Shown in pieces: positions 26,835 to 37,709 of a stretch of 64,000 nucleotides of DNA. The translations under genes and the position numbers were made by a program. The notes beneath the pieces were generated by a model, which worked only from the letters and a program-made list of their open reading frames with translations, ran no database searches and was not told the origin of the DNA. The stretch comes from Orbaceae bacterium lpD01 (GTDB taxonomy: Bacteria > Pseudomonadota > Gammaproteobacteria > Enterobacterales > Orbaceae): the NCBI GenBank assembly GCA_036251705.1, contig CP133959.1, positions 1,737,195 to 1,801,194 on the forward strand. Direction: 5' to 3'. Position 1 is the stretch's first letter, and each line of letters opens with the position of its first letter.

Positions 26835-28553
26835 TTAAGTTCTCTCCGTCTTACTTAACCACATTTCACTCATTGAACCGCCTCTCACCTGCATTGGATA
26901 AACATGCTCCGTGGCATCTGTCATGACATCAATAAACACCAGGCGATTTTTAATCGCCAGCGCCTCTTTCAGTTTTGGTTCCAGTTCTTCGCGCTGAGTA
27001 ATTGAAATCCCCACATGGCCATAAGCTTCAGCAATCTTAACAAAATTAGGCAGTGACTCCATATATGAACTGGCATGTCGGCCGGAATAGATCATATCCT
27101 GCCACTGTTTTACCATCCCTAAAAAGCGATTGTTTAAATTTAGGATGATAACAGGCAAATCATACTGTAAGGCTGTCGACAGTTCCTGAATATTCATCTG
27201 AATACTGCCATCCCCGGTGATACATACGACTGTTTTTTTCGGATGTGCCAGCTTAACGCCTAGCGCAGCAGGTAATCCAAAGCCCATCGTGCCGAGCCCA
27301 CCGGAAGTGATAAAATGGCGCGGCTTATCAAACGGATAATAGAGCGCGGCAAACATCTGATGTTGGCCAACATCGGTTGCCACAAAGGCTTCGCCTTTGG
27401 TTAATCGATAAAGGACTTCAATCGCCTCTTGTGGCTTGATGGTATCGCCCTCTTTAGCATAATTTAAACAGTGACGGCCACGCCAGTGCTCAAGCTGTTT
27501 CCACCAGTCAACTAAAGCATCTAAATCACGCGTCTCACTCTCTTCTTTTAACATGCTTAACATCATATTCAAGGCATGCTTAGCATCACCGACCACAGGG
27601 ATATTGGCTAATACCGTTTTCGAAATCGACGTCGGATCAATATCAACCTGAATCACTTTTGCATCAGGGCAATATTTGCTTAAGTTATTGGTAGTACGAT
27701 CATCAAAACGTACGCCCACCGCAAGAATCACATCCGCATGATGCATAGCCATATTAGCTTCATACACCCCATGCATCCCAAGCATACCTAAAAATTGTTT
27801 ATGTGTACCGGGAAAAGCGCTTAAGCCCATTAATGAACTCACCACAGGTATATTCAGTTTTTCAGCAAATTGTTTTAACACTTTACTCGCGTCAGCACAA
27901 ATAATGCCACCGCCCACATAAAGGATCGGTTTTTTCGCATTGAGTAACATTTTAAGTGCACGTTTCATTTGGCCTTTATGGCCTTGCACGGTTGGATTAT
28001 AAGAACGTAATGTGACTGTCTCTGGATAAGCGTAATTAAATTTGAATGTAGGGTTTAATATATCTTTCGGCAAATCAATGACCACCGGACCTGGACGACC
28101 TGATGCGGCGATATAGAACGCTTTTTTGATTGTTTCGGCAATATCTTGTGTTTTTTTGACTAAAAAACTATGTTTAACTACCGGACGTGTAATCCCAACC
28201 ATATCACACTCCTGGAAAGCATCATTGCCAATTAAATTGCTAGCAACCTGACCAGAAATAATTACCATAGGTACCGAATCCATATAAGCTGTCGCTATCC
28301 CGGTAATGGTATTGGTTGCACCTGGACCAGAGGTAACCAGCACCACACCAACTTCGCCTGATGAACGCGCAAAACCATCTGCCATATGAACGGCAGCCTG
28401 TTCGTGTCTGACTAAGATATGTTCAATACCACCTAGCGTATGGAGTGCATCGTAAATATCTAATACACTTCCACCAGGATAACCAAAAACTTGTTTTACG
28501 CCCTGATCGATCAAAGATTGAACGACTATTTCGGCACCAGATAGCTTTGCCAT
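26835..28553 (-). CDS. ilvI: Acetolactate synthase isozyme III large subunit
   Basis: IlvI condenses two pyruvate to acetolactate (valine, leucine), or pyruvate with 2-ketobutyrate (isoleucine). It uses TPP, Mg2+ and FAD. Motifs are [18 protein letters not shown], the catalytic glutamate in [13 protein letters not shown], and the TPP-binding [12 protein letters not shown] to NLNN segment. The start is ATG 28553, eleven codons before SLIDQGVKQ, because GGAGGAG lies just upstream. An in-frame ATG at 28565 would itself contain that binding site. No leader peptide was seen, unlike the second acetolactate synthase locus at 53-55 kb. Confidence 0.97.
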   Translation of the reverse strand: MAKLSGAEIVVQSLIDQGVKQVFGYPGGSVLDIYDALHTLGGIEHILVRHEQAAVHMADGFARSSGEVGVVLVTSGPGATNTITGIATAYMDSVPMVIISGQVASNLIGNDAFQECDMVGITRPVVKHSFLVKKTQDIAETIKKAFYIAASGRPGPVVIDLPKDILNPTFKFNYAYPETVTLRSYNPTVQGHKGQMKRALKMLLNAKKPILYVGGGIICADASKVLKQFAEKLNIPVVSSLMGLSAFPGTHKQFLGMLGMHGVYEANMAMHHADVILAVGVRFDDRTTNNLSKYCPDAKVIQVDIDPTSISKTVLANIPVVGDAKHALNMMLSMLKEESETRDLDALVDWWKQLEHWRGRHCLNYAKEGDTIKPQEAIEVLYRLTKGEAFVATDVGQHQMFAALYYPFDKPRHFITSGGLGTMGFGLPAALGVKLAHPKKTVVCITGDGSIQMNIQELSTALQYDLPVIILNLNNRFLGMVKQWQDMIYSGRHASSYMESLPNFVKIAEAYGHVGISITQREELEPKLKEALAIKNRLVFIDVMTDATEHVYPMQVRGGSMSEMWLSKTERT

Positions 28554-28957
28554 GTGCTCCTCCAATATAAAAAAGCCTTTGTGTTGAATAATCAGTTAGG
28601 ATTAATCGTCTAATTTGTGTTTAAAATTATACAGTAAAATAATAAGATTAGGTAAGTTATCACTCACGGATAAACAATATTACCTATAAAGTTGACATCG
28701 CTATCCTCTGATAATAGTGCAATAAATAGGCTGATATAATCAATCTCAATGAATAAAATTCAATCATTAAAATTATGATTAACCGGCTAAATCTAACACA
28801 AAAACTAGCCTTATCGATATTATTTTGAATCATAAATATTTATACTGTTGATTAATCATTAAACACAATATTATCTCAATAAGCTAGTGTTTATCTCCGT
28901 TTATTTAATCCTATGATGGGGATTAGATGATATAGCAAGGCATATAAGGATGAAATA
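28554..28957. other. Divergent regulatory region of ilvI and yffB
   Basis: About 400 AT-rich bases hold the promoters of both divergent operons. In E. coli this position upstream of ilvIH is bound by Lrp at several AT-rich sites. I could not single out a site or an open frame. Confidence 0.4.
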
Positions 28958-29320
28958 ATGTATCAAATTTATGGCATAAAAAACTGTGACACCATGAAAA
29001 AAGCCTTCACATGGCTAGATGAACATCATGTTCAATATCAATTTCATAATTATAAAACTGAAGGTTTGTCAGAAGCATTATTGAATGATTTATGCAATCT
29101 GGTCGACTGGCAATTACTGTTAAATACCAGGGGGACAACTTGGCGAAAACTGGATGAAGCAGTGCGGGAAAAAGTCAATAATGTCATTGAAGCTAAAAAA
29201 ATCATGTTAAGTTATCCTTCTATCATTAAACGACCGGTGTTAGTTATGGGTCAACGTGCCCAGGTTGGTTTTTCTGCAGAAAGCTATCAACAATTTATAG
29301 AGGAAACTCATCATGACTGA
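28958..29320 (+). CDS. yffB: ArsC/Spx-family thioredoxin-fold protein YffB
   Basis: The 120-residue protein is of the arsenate reductase-like YffB family. [19 protein letters not shown] carries the single N-terminal cysteine of the family, and [10 protein letters not shown] and IKRPVLV are the later conserved parts. E. coli YffB has no proven arsenate activity, so the role is unsettled; glutathione-dependent reduction is suggested for the family. It overlaps dapE by eight bases. The yffB-dapE order is the same as in E. coli. Confidence 0.92.
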   Translation: MYQIYGIKNCDTMKKAFTWLDEHHVQYQFHNYKTEGLSEALLNDLCNLVDWQLLLNTRGTTWRKLDEAVREKVNNVIEAKKIMLSYPSIIKRPVLVMGQRAQVGFSAESYQQFIEETHHD

Positions 29321-30449
29321 AGCCGTCATTGAACTGACCAAACAACTGATCACCAAATCCTCCATCAGTCCCAATGATGCCGGCTGTCAGGCCTTAATTA
29401 TTGAGCGCCTAAACGCGTTAGGCTTTTGCTGTGAAGAGATAAATATTGGACAAACTAAAAATCTTTGGGCTTATCATGGTCAAGCCGAAGACGAAACCCT
29501 CATCTTTGCCGGACATACCGATGTGGTACCTGTCGGCGATGAAAGCCAATGGTTATATCCGCCATTTTCAGCAACCATTGATGCGCACGGTCAATTATAT
29601 GGACGTGGCGCTGCCGATATGAAAAGCGGACTGGCCGCCATGATTTGTGCCGCAGAAGACTTTATCAAACAAAATCCTCAGCATCGTGGCCGAATCGCTT
29701 TTTTAATTACTTCTGATGAAGAAGCGGATGCAACTGATGGCACAGTGAAAGTCGTCGAGCAACTGATGGCGCGCCATGAACGGGTTGATTACTGTATCGT
29801 CGGTGAACCCTCCAGCGACAAACAGTTAGGTGATCAAATCAAAAATGGCCGGCGCGGTTCACTCACTGCTAATCTGGTGGTTCACGGTATTCAGGGGCAT
29901 GTCGCCTACCCTCACCTAGCAGAAAATCCTATTCATACCTTTGCACCGGTACTCAATGAGTTATGTTTAACGCAGTGGGATCAAGGTAACGATTATTTTC
30001 CACAAACCACCATGCAAGTCGCCAATATCAATGCCGGGACTGGTGCAGAAAATGTGATTCCGGGTGATCTAAAAGTACAATTTAATTTCCGCTATAGTAG
30101 TGAATTAACCGATGCGATGATCAAACAACGTGTTTGTGCCATCCTCGATAAACACCCGTTAAACTATACCTTAAACTGGCGATTATCAGGCAAACCATTT
30201 TTGACTCGCCAAGGCACCTTAACCGATGCCGCGGCGCTTGCCATTAAAACACTCACCCAACAAGAGACGCAATTATCAACCAGTGGTGGCACTTCTGATG
30301 GTCGTTTTATTGCGCAGATGGGCTGTCAAGTGATTGAACTTGGTCCACTTAATGCCACGATTCACAAAATCAACGAGCATGTTGCGGTAAAAGATATTAT
30401 CATTCTGAAACAGATTTATCAGGCTATATTAGTCAAACTATTTGGCTAA
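29313..30449 (+). CDS. dapE: Succinyl-diaminopimelate desuccinylase
   Basis: DapE is a zinc hydrolase of the M20 family. It removes succinate from N-succinyl-LL-diaminopimelate in the lysine and peptidoglycan pathway. The 378-residue protein has [12 protein letters not shown] (H68, D70), [14 protein letters not shown] (D102 bridging ligand) and [10 protein letters not shown] (E136 base and E137 ligand). The C-terminus has [10 protein letters not shown] and the histidine in [12 protein letters not shown] perfect terminator hairpin follows. DapA, an earlier step of the same pathway, lies about 8 kb away. Confidence 0.97.
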   Translation: MTEAVIELTKQLITKSSISPNDAGCQALIIERLNALGFCCEEINIGQTKNLWAYHGQAEDETLIFAGHTDVVPVGDESQWLYPPFSATIDAHGQLYGRGAADMKSGLAAMICAAEDFIKQNPQHRGRIAFLITSDEEADATDGTVKVVEQLMARHERVDYCIVGEPSSDKQLGDQIKNGRRGSLTANLVVHGIQGHVAYPHLAENPIHTFAPVLNELCLTQWDQGNDYFPQTTMQVANINAGTGAENVIPGDLKVQFNFRYSSELTDAMIKQRVCAILDKHPLNYTLNWRLSGKPFLTRQGTLTDAAALAIKTLTQQETQLSTSGGTSDGRFIAQMGCQVIELGPLNATIHKINEHVAVKDIIILKQIYQAILVKLFG

Positions 30450-30488
30450 CCGCTGAAAGCGCTGCGGATCAATAAATGACTATCATAA

Positions 30489-30520
30489 AAAATGGCGGAT
30501 AATCATCCGCCATTTTATTT
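30489..30520 (+). terminator. Intrinsic terminator after dapE
   Basis: AAAATGGCGGAT and its exact complement form a 12-base-pair stem across AATC, with ATTT after it. It lies 40 bases after the dapE stop and faces the converging tcyP gene, so it may act in both directions. Confidence 0.85.
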
Positions 30521-30547
30521 AAGGTATCAAATAGTCTTTAATCGTGA

Positions 30548-31912
30548 CTATTGTTGCTCAATTAAAGTCTTATCGGTTTTCTTTAATACCCGACTGGTTA
30601 AGATGCCCACCGTCATCGAACCGCTCACATTTAAAGCAGTTCGACCCATATCAATCAGTGGCTCGATAGAGATTAATAAAGCAATCAACTCAATCGGTAG
30701 CCCCATAATCGGTAACACGATTAAAGCCGCAAACGTAGCACCACCACCTACACCTGCCACACCAATCGAGCTAATCGTAACAACCAATGTAAGCATTAGC
30801 AGCCAGTGGAAATCGAGTGTGATACCAACAGTTGGCGCAACCATAACGGCAAGCATCGCTGGATAAATACCGGCACAGCCATTTTGGCCGATCGTCGAAC
30901 CAAATGAGGCCGCAAAGCTGGCAATACTTTCTGGTATACCAAAACGGTGAGTCTGCGTTTCAACGTTCAGCGGAATAGAGGCTGCGCTTGAACGACTCGT
31001 AAAAGCAAAAGCCATTAACGGTGATATTTTTTTGAAGTAACTTAATGGCGAAACGCCTGTTAAAGAGACTAACAAAGAGTGCACAATAAACATTAAACCG
31101 ATGGCAATATAAGAAGCCACGACAAAGCCACCGAGCTTAATAATATCATGTAAATTAGAGTTAGCCGTCATTTTGGTCATTAAGGCAAACACGCCATAGG
31201 GCGTTAATTGCATCACAACGCGGACCAATTTCATCACCCAATGCTGTATAACATCAATACCGGCTAAAACTTTTTGGCCTTTCTCTTTATCATCACGCAC
31301 TAGTTTCAATGCTGCAATTCCTAAGAAAACCGAGAAAATGACCACGCTAATAATGGAGGTTGCTCTCACGCCAGTTAAATCTAAGAATGGATTTTGCGGA
31401 ATAAACGACAGTATAATTTGCGGTACACTTAAATTGCCTAACGCTTTAAGATGATAACTTTGTAATGTTGCCAATCTGGCCGCTTCTTGTGATCCAGAAG
31501 TAAGCCCATCAGAAGTAAGGCCGAACAATAATGTGATGACGATACCAATAACTGCAGCAATTAATGTCGTGATCAGCAACAGAGAGATGGTTAACACACT
31601 AATTTTACCTAATGAGGAAGCATTATGTAATTTAGCCACCGCACTGAGAATTGAGATTAAAATAAGCGGCATAACAATCATTTGCAGCAATTGAATATAA
31701 CCGGCACCAACAATATCAAACCAACTAATAGATTGATTAATAATCGCGGTATGGCTACCATAAATGAGTTGTAGTGCCGCACCAAAAATGACACCAACAA
31801 CAAGACCTATAAAGACTTTTCGCGCCAAACTCCAGGTCGAATTTGACCGATTTAACGCCAATAATCCAGAGAGAATCACAACAAAAACAATGACATTTAT
31901 TAACAAATACAT
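30548..31912 (-). CDS. tcyP: L-cystine:H+/Na+ symporter of the DAACS family
   Basis: This 454-residue inner-membrane transporter is close to E. coli YdjN/TcyP, which imports L-cystine. Shared text includes [43 protein letters not shown] and GKISVLTI. About nine hydrophobic helices and the serine-rich re-entrant loop with [12 protein letters not shown] are typical of the dicarboxylate/amino acid:cation symporters. It interrupts the usual dapE-ypfN adjacency. Nothing in the sequence indicates how it is regulated. Confidence 0.92.
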   Translation of the reverse strand: MYLLINVIVFVVILSGLLALNRSNSTWSLARKVFIGLVVGVIFGAALQLIYGSHTAIINQSISWFDIVGAGYIQLLQMIVMPLILISILSAVAKLHNASSLGKISVLTISLLLITTLIAAVIGIVITLLFGLTSDGLTSGSQEAARLATLQSYHLKALGNLSVPQIILSFIPQNPFLDLTGVRATSIISVVIFSVFLGIAALKLVRDDKEKGQKVLAGIDVIQHWVMKLVRVVMQLTPYGVFALMTKMTANSNLHDIIKLGGFVVASYIAIGLMFIVHSLLVSLTGVSPLSYFKKISPLMAFAFTSRSSAASIPLNVETQTHRFGIPESIASFAASFGSTIGQNGCAGIYPAMLAVMVAPTVGITLDFHWLLMLTLVVTISSIGVAGVGGGATFAALIVLPIMGLPIELIALLISIEPLIDMGRTALNVSGSMTVGILTSRVLKKTDKTLIEQQ

Positions 31913-32554
31913 AGATGACCTTTAATCCATATTATATCGGTTTATACCGCTTTACTGTCAGACGCTTAAATATTCAGATAATCAGCAGAACCACTTAAGA
32001 CGACCAGACATTTCATTAATCCATTTGTACGATATACAAAGAAGCAATATTATCGTGAGCGTTAAATCTCTGACGATGTTAGTATCTATTCTATCAAATC
32101 AAATCCAACTGAAATAGAATCAAAAAGACTATGTTTATAACTAAAAATTATAAAAGAGCTAAATTATGATTTATTTATGATATTATACAATAGGTTGAAT
32201 TTTATAATTCCCTTAAAACAATGACAGAAAAAATCTTTAAATCAATCAATTTTTTAATTTCTTGTGATTAGCGAGATTGTCGAAATAAAAGTGCTATCAG
32301 AAGATAAAGTGAATGATGAGGCGATTTACGTATCATCATCAATCAACAAATATCAGCCAAAATATTTATTGCCTGTATATGTAAACTCGACGATAGATTT
32401 ATAACGCGTTTTTTATCCGTAGTTGTGCTATTTTATTATCAGTTAAGATCATATTAAATTAATTATTACAGGTTATTTCAATAAGCAACATTTCTTCGCG
32501 ATATATTCAATGCTACACTGTGCAGCAATTGATTTTATACAAAAGGCAAATCTT
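31913..32554. other. Intergenic region between tcyP and ypfN
   Basis: About 640 AT-rich bases separate these divergent genes. I saw no supported open frame, no RNA gene and no strong hairpin. It must contain both promoters. Confidence 0.4.
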
Positions 32555-32722
32555 ATGGAGTGGTTCAGAGAGTACTGGTGGGTCATTATTTTACTACTTT
32601 TGGGGGTGATATTGAATGGCGTACGCGATCTCGGAAAAATCAGTTATAAAAATTATTTAGATAAAAAGAATGGCATACCGCCAGAATCATCTTCATCCAC
32701 TATAGATAAAGATAAGCCTTGA
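32555..32722 (+). CDS. ypfN: UPF0370 small membrane protein YpfN
   Basis: The 55-residue protein has one N-terminal membrane helix (YWWVIILLLLGVILNGV) and a charged tail, with the DLGKISYKNYLDKK and PPES segments typical of UPF0370. E. coli YpfN has YWWILVIVFLVGVLLN at the same place. The start at 32555 follows AAAGG by eight bases; the frame extends upstream to 32510 without support. Function is unknown. In E. coli it directly follows dapE. Confidence 0.85.
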   Translation: MEWFREYWWVIILLLLGVILNGVRDLGKISYKNYLDKKNGIPPESSSSTIDKDKP

Positions 32723-32848
32723 ACCTGACTCAATAATTCTAAAACCATCGACAACATCCATGACCAAACATTGCCAATCTTAACAGGTGGTCGTGGTTAA
32801 CATCGGCTTGATGATCAATAAATAATGCTGAATATCGATAGTGACTCA

Positions 32849-33622
32849 TCACTGTTTCATCCCTGACGGGTATTTATGCCGATAAACTTCTTCGCGGTAG
32901 TGATCAACCCACATGGCCGTCGAACCACAAACGGCCACCGGCATAATCACTAAGTTGAACACCGGTATCATGGTAAAAAAACTCACTAACGCGCCAAAAA
33001 TCATATTATCCCCAGCATCCTGTCGCAGCATCATGCGCATTTGACTAAAACTGACTTTGTGATTATCAAAAGCATAATCAGCGTATTGCAGATTAATCAT
33101 CCATGCGGTGAAAATAAACCAAATAATCGGTGCGATAGTTTGGCCAACAATCGGAATCCAGTACAGAAAAAACAGCGGAATCGCCCAGGCTATGTAGTAG
33201 ATGAGTTTATAGACTTCACGTAATAAAATACGGGGAATATCTTTGATAAAAAACCAAATAGTGGTATCCGGTGCGGGCTGATTAGTTAATTTTGCTTCAA
33301 CTTGCTCAGCCAATAGACCATTAAAAGGGGCCGCAATAATATTGGTTACGGTACTAAAAAAATAGCAAAAGAAAATCGCAATAGTCACGACCAGCAAAAA
33401 AGAAGCTAAATAGCTTAACCACTGCAGCCAACCAGGTATATATTGAAAGCCAATATCTAAAAGTCCGGTTATTTTAGAAAAAAACCACCAAAATAGCAGC
33501 GACATAATAATGATATTAGCGAGCATGGGTAAAATGACAAATCGAGATATGCCTGGCTGAAAGATGAGTTTCCATCCACGAATAAAATAATCAGCACCAC
33601 TCTCTCTATTATGATTATGCAT
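32849..33622 (-). CDS. cysZ: Sulfate transporter CysZ
   Basis: CysZ is an inner-membrane sulfate permease that feeds cysteine synthesis. The 257-residue protein has the family text ADYFIRGWKLIFQPGISRF, YFFSTVTNIIAAPFNGLLAEQ, DNHKVSF and TMIPVFNLVIMPVAVCGSTA. Several long hydrophobic stretches are visible. I set the start at ATG 33622, ten codons inside a GTG-initiated frame at 33652, by comparison with the E. coli N-terminus. The gene is alone between ypfN and tmcA; a cystine transporter gene lies nearby. Confidence 0.94.
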   Translation of the reverse strand: MHNHNRESGADYFIRGWKLIFQPGISRFVILPMLANIIIMSLLFWWFFSKITGLLDIGFQYIPGWLQWLSYLASFLLVVTIAIFFCYFFSTVTNIIAAPFNGLLAEQVEAKLTNQPAPDTTIWFFIKDIPRILLREVYKLIYYIAWAIPLFFLYWIPIVGQTIAPIIWFIFTAWMINLQYADYAFDNHKVSFSQMRMMLRQDAGDNMIFGALVSFFTMIPVFNLVIMPVAVCGSTAMWVDHYREEVYRHKYPSGMKQ

Positions 33623-33791
33623 CACTTCGGCTACCCTCTTAATTGATATCACTCTGTTATTCTGGTTATCTTCACTTCAACTGCTGACAGACTAAAAATA
33701 GTCAACACGATAAGGGCGATTATTATATAAATAGCGTAATAGCGCTTTCAATCATAATATCAGCATCTATATAAAAAACAGCATAGCCACA

Positions 33792-35792
33792 CTACAGCGT
33801 CACTGATCGGCCCAATTGATGAAAAATAGTCTGAACCGCTTTTCGCAGCGTCTGAATAACCTGCTTGCGTCCAGTGGTGTGGATGTCGGTATCCAATAAA
33901 TCATCTGGTAGTCTAGCTATCTCTCCTTGATCATGGCGCTTAGATTCATGAGCGAAAAGCGATGGTAATGACTGCTTTAAGCGACAAATAACGGGAAAAC
34001 AGGCTTCATAAGGACGATGGGCAAATGCAAAGCCGGCTAATTCATGCCAGTCATCATCAGTCAGTGACTGATGATGATTGATTTGAATCGGTAAAGCCAC
34101 ATTGATTTTATCCTGAAGCCAAAACCAATTTCGGGCAAATTGGTCCTTTAATCGTTGCTGTAATTCAGCGCCGGATAGCGATAAGGCTTTTATTGCCATC
34201 GCTGCATAACAGCCGCTACTCGCTTCTTGCCGACTGCCGATATGTACTAACGAAAAACCACAAGCTTGCCAAAATGCGGCTATCTTATCATCATAAGCAA
34301 AACTGACCGAAACAAAATCATAACGAGCGTTTTTAGCCAGATTGAGCTGATGTTCAACCAGTGAACGGCCAATCCCCTGCCGACGCATGTTCGCCTCAAC
34401 GGCAATCCGATTAATACGCAGAGAACGTAGCGTTGCCGCCTGCGGTTGACCGGCAAAGGCGACCAGCGCCTGAGCAACCAAGTTTCCCTTGGGGCGGCGC
34501 TGTCCTAACCAAATCGCCTGACTCAGCTCGTCAGTCAGCAAGCCCTCTTTAATAGATAGAATAACGCCAGCTGTCTGTTGTTTTATTTGCGCTTCAACGA
34601 TAACTAGATTTGGCGCATCAAATAACCGACGCAGATCAACAGGGGTCGTCCGATAATGAGCGGATTTTAACAAACCATAAACTGAATTAAATTTGACGCA
34701 ATCACAGGCTAAATCAGTCGGATTAACAAGATTTAAAGTCATACTATCCAGATTGATATTTTTGATGATAGAGGGTGATGGCCGCGGGTCTTCCAGTAAC
34801 AAATCATTCATGAACTGTTCTAAAGGATCATTAAATTGCCAGCGAATGGGGGCGTTTAGGTGAAAGTGTGCGGCATCAGATAATTCAGGTAGTAATTTGA
34901 GTAGAAAGCCCTGTCCTGTTCCTTCATAACCTTCCGTTGTCGTGATGAGCAAAATACGACATGATTTTGCAATGATCTGTTTTAAAATAGCAACCGGTAT
35001 CATTGCCGCTTCGTCAACAATAATCCACTCAGGTTTTTGGGTTGTTTGCGTTAATGCAGCTAACAAATGATCTGGCGCCCAAAAAAGGGTCTGTGGTGAA
35101 GCAAAAGATTTCAATGTGGTCACGGAATCCTTATTCGGTACACAAATCCAACAGGTATGAGAATGGGTAAACCAGCCAGCCAAGGCTGATTTTCCACGTC
35201 CTCTTTTGGCAGTAATAGTCGCCACATTTTGGGTAATATGCTCGAGCTGCGCCAAAATATTGGCCTGCTCTTGAGTTGGTCGATATTGACCAGATTGATG
35301 CCGATTATCTCGATTTTGTGCCAGACAATCATCTGATTGAACACAGTTATCGAGCTTAAAGTGAAAGGGAGCTAAATAAATCGGCACTTGATGCCGGGCT
35401 AACGTGTTGAATAAATGCTGTATAAAATTTGGCGTAGCAATGGGCGTTTCGCTCTCATACCAGCGTAAACTATCTATATCAGGCTCAATCAGCGGTTGCT
35501 CCGGTAATAGTAACAGCAACATACTGCCTTTTTTTAAAGTGCCAGCTAAAATGGCAAAAGCTTCTAAGTGGAAACCTGACGTTGCATCAAATATGGCGTG
35601 TTTAAATTCGTGCCCAAGTAAGGATTTACTCTTTTTCGGCGAAAGCCCTGACTCAATTTGTTGATTGTCAGTGATAAAAACCCAGTCACCATCATGCTGA
35701 GCAATCACTTGAAAAGCAGCATTATAGACCTGCGATTGAACACCTTGAATAACCATCAGGTGACGCAATAAATCGTTTTGATTAAACAACAT
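33792..35792 (-). CDS. tmcA: tRNA(Met) cytidine acetyltransferase
   Basis: TmcA makes N4-acetylcytidine at the wobble base C34 of elongator tRNA-Met, using ATP and acetyl-CoA. At 666 residues it is full length. The DUF1726 domain at the N-terminus is followed by an RNA helicase-like ATPase with Walker A AKRGRGKS (K201) and DEAAMIP, then a GNAT domain with RRQGIGRSLVEH and a C-terminal tRNA-binding part. It is last of the purC-yeaL-tmcA group; only seven bases separate it from yeaL. Confidence 0.96.
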   Translation of the reverse strand: MLFNQNDLLRHLMVIQGVQSQVYNAAFQVIAQHDGDWVFITDNQQIESGLSPKKSKSLLGHEFKHAIFDATSGFHLEAFAILAGTLKKGSMLLLLLPEQPLIEPDIDSLRWYESETPIATPNFIQHLFNTLARHQVPIYLAPFHFKLDNCVQSDDCLAQNRDNRHQSGQYRPTQEQANILAQLEHITQNVATITAKRGRGKSALAGWFTHSHTCWICVPNKDSVTTLKSFASPQTLFWAPDHLLAALTQTTQKPEWIIVDEAAMIPVAILKQIIAKSCRILLITTTEGYEGTGQGFLLKLLPELSDAAHFHLNAPIRWQFNDPLEQFMNDLLLEDPRPSPSIIKNINLDSMTLNLVNPTDLACDCVKFNSVYGLLKSAHYRTTPVDLRRLFDAPNLVIVEAQIKQQTAGVILSIKEGLLTDELSQAIWLGQRRPKGNLVAQALVAFAGQPQAATLRSLRINRIAVEANMRRQGIGRSLVEHQLNLAKNARYDFVSVSFAYDDKIAAFWQACGFSLVHIGSRQEASSGCYAAMAIKALSLSGAELQQRLKDQFARNWFWLQDKINVALPIQINHHQSLTDDDWHELAGFAFAHRPYEACFPVICRLKQSLPSLFAHESKRHDQGEIARLPDDLLDTDIHTTGRKQVIQTLRKAVQTIFHQLGRSVTL

Positions 35793-35799
35793 GCTATAA

Positions 35800-36252
35800 C
35801 TAAAACTTACCCATCAATAAAGATAATAATCCAGCCGCAATCACCGGACCAACCGCCAAACCATTAAAAAAACTCACACCAATCAATGTGCCAACAATCA
35901 ATCCATTGACAATCATGGGGTTATGCCCCATTAAATTCACGCCTCGCATACCTAACCATGAAACTAAAATTCCCACTGCAATAGCCAGAACAGAGGGCCA
36001 GTTCACTAATGATTTGAGTAAAGATTGAATAGCAATAGAACCATTGGCTAAGGGTACCAAAATAGCGGCCGTTAATATGATAATACCGAGAGTCACACCA
36101 TACTTATTTAATTGTGGAAAATACTGTGCTAACGGTGTTACTTTAAAAATAAGTAAAATCAGAATAGCTAAAGTGACCGTATGATTATTAGAAAAATAAC
36201 ATACGGCAGCGAGTACTAATAAGACAAGAAAAGTATAATCAATTTGAAACAT
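35800..36252 (-). CDS. yeaL: DUF441 inner-membrane protein YeaL
   Basis: This 150-residue protein has at least four hydrophobic helices, with GKF at the C-terminus, and matches the DUF441/YeaL family (LVSWLGMRGVNLMGHNP, GTLIGVSFFNGLAVGPVIAAG). The function is unknown. It sits nine bases after purC and seven before tmcA, so the three form one transcript. E. coli keeps yeaL elsewhere, so this position is a local rearrangement. Confidence 0.9.
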   Translation of the reverse strand: MFQIDYTFLVLLVLAAVCYFSNNHTVTLAILILLIFKVTPLAQYFPQLNKYGVTLGIIILTAAILVPLANGSIAIQSLLKSLVNWPSVLAIAVGILVSWLGMRGVNLMGHNPMIVNGLIVGTLIGVSFFNGLAVGPVIAAGLLSLLMGKF

Positions 36253-36261
36253 AATATAAAA

Positions 36262-36972
36262 TTATAAAACCACGCCAATCCGCTGTGCAACTTCCTCATA
36301 GGCTTCAATCACCCCGCCCAATCCCTGTCGAAAACGATCTTTATCCATTTTCTTCAATGTCTCTTTTTCCCATAAACGGCAGCCATCCGGCGAAAACTCA
36401 TCACCTAAGGTTATTTCACCGTTAAAGACACCGAATTCTAGTTTGTAATCGACTAAAATAAGTCCAGCTTTATCAAAAAGCTCACTGAGAATCGTGTTAA
36501 TTTTAAAACTGAGAGCCTTCATTCGTTCAAGTTGTTCTGTCGTTGCCCAGCCAAATGCGCGGCAGTGTGACTCATTAACCAGCGGATCGTGCAGTGCATC
36601 ATTCTTTAAAAACAGCTCAAATGTCGGAGGATTGAGTACTCTGCCCTCTTCTATACCTAATCGTTTGACCAGTGACCCCGCGGCACGATTCCTAATCACA
36701 CACTCAACCGGAATCATAGCTAACTTTTTGACTAAGACTTCATTATCAGAAAGCAGCTGCTCAACCTGAGTTGGGATACCAGCAATGGCCAATTTATTCA
36801 TAATAAAATGGTTAAATTTATTATTGATCATCCCCTTACGCTCGAGTTGCTCAATCCGTAGACCATCGAATGCTGAAGTATCATTTCTAAATTCTAAAAT
36901 AAGTAAATCGGGATTATCGGTGTAATAAACTGTCTTTGCTTTGCCGCGGTAAAGTTCTGCTCGTTTTTGCAT
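36262..36972 (-). CDS. purC: Phosphoribosylaminoimidazole-succinocarboxamide synthase
   Basis: PurC joins CAIR and aspartate with ATP to form SAICAR in purine synthesis. The 236-residue protein has [17 protein letters not shown]-site [27 protein letters not shown] and DYKLEFG at the expected places. It starts 68 bases after bamC, with an intrinsic terminator between them. In E. coli bamC and dapA are also its upstream neighbours. Confidence 0.97.
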   Translation of the reverse strand: MQKRAELYRGKAKTVYYTDNPDLLILEFRNDTSAFDGLRIEQLERKGMINNKFNHFIMNKLAIAGIPTQVEQLLSDNEVLVKKLAMIPVECVIRNRAAGSLVKRLGIEEGRVLNPPTFELFLKNDALHDPLVNESHCRAFGWATTEQLERMKALSFKINTILSELFDKAGLILVDYKLEFGVFNGEITLGDEFSPDGCRLWEKETLKKMDKDRFRQGLGGVIEAYEEVAQRIGVVL

Positions 36973-37012
36973 CTCTTTTTACCTTTTCGTTGAATCATAA
37001 AATCAGAATCAA

Positions 37013-37037
37013 AAAAGGAGCTCAAGGCTCCTTTGTC
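37013..37037 (-). terminator. Intrinsic terminator between bamC and purC
   Basis: AAAGGAGC and GCTCCTTT form an eight-base-pair stem across a five-base loop, followed by a run of six T on the minus strand. It lies directly after the bamC stop, so purC transcription depends on read-through or its own promoter. Confidence 0.75.
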
Positions 37038-37040
37038 ATT

Positions 37041-37682
37041 TTACTGCTGTGCAGCGGCTTTTTGGCCTTTCTGCAATTCAAGCATGAGCATATTAAAGAA
37101 ACCGACCGTATAACGTTGTCTCTCAATAGCATTATCTAATAGATTTTCACCGTTAGCCTGTAAAGTCAACAATTCAACTGAGACGGTTTGACTTGCCCCA
37201 TTTTGATTATGGCGAATCGCAAAGCTTGCCTGACGAGCAATATCTTCATCGGCCCGAGTGAATGTCGTTGGTGCGGTGAGAATCTCTTGCTGAGAATCAG
37301 TCGCAATCGAAATATTTTTTTCATTTAAGATGGGTTTAATATTACGCCAGATATCAAGCACACTCGGTGCTTGTAAAACGGCAACCTTACCATCATAGTC
37401 AGCATTTGAACCGGTTAAAGCGGCGATAGGTTGTAGTGGCGGACGAATATCGACATCATCCCCAACTGCGCCCACTTTAACATTCGGATAAATATAGTAG
37501 TCACCTTGTTCAGCCGGTAAGGTTAAGCCATCGGCAGCATTGAGTTTTTTCAATGCTGGCGTCTTAAGGTAATTATCATTACCATTGACTTCACGTTTAT
37601 AACGTTGATCAACACTACAGGCACTAAGCAATAAAGAAACAATCGAAACCGTGATTAAAGTAGATTTTTTTGACATTATCAT
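37041..37682 (-). CDS. bamC: Outer membrane assembly lipoprotein BamC, short form
   Basis: BamC is a lipoprotein of the BAM complex that inserts outer-membrane proteins. A signal peptide with lipobox LLSAC is present, followed by SVDQRYKREVNGNDNYL, as in E. coli (SSDSRYKRQVSGD). The flexible N-terminal segment that binds BamD has PAEQGDYYIYP and DIRPPLQP. One helix-grip domain follows and ends with RYTVGFFNMLMLELQ. The protein stops at 213 residues, whereas E. coli has 344, so the second, surface-exposed helix-grip domain is absent. No leftover coding text follows the stop, since a terminator is there. Confidence 0.9.
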   Translation of the reverse strand: MIMSKKSTLITVSIVSLLLSACSVDQRYKREVNGNDNYLKTPALKKLNAADGLTLPAEQGDYYIYPNVKVGAVGDDVDIRPPLQPIAALTGSNADYDGKVAVLQAPSVLDIWRNIKPILNEKNISIATDSQQEILTAPTTFTRADEDIARQASFAIRHNQNGASQTVSVELLTLQANGENLLDNAIERQRYTVGFFNMLMLELQKGQKAAAQQ

Positions 37683-37709
37683 ATTTGTTTATACTTTTGT
37701 TTTAAATAA

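Noticed and set aside
30492-30866. 124-codon plus-strand frame over the tcyP 3' end
   Set aside because: It is antisense to tcyP and begins inside the dapE terminator. The transporter frame on the other strand has full family similarity.
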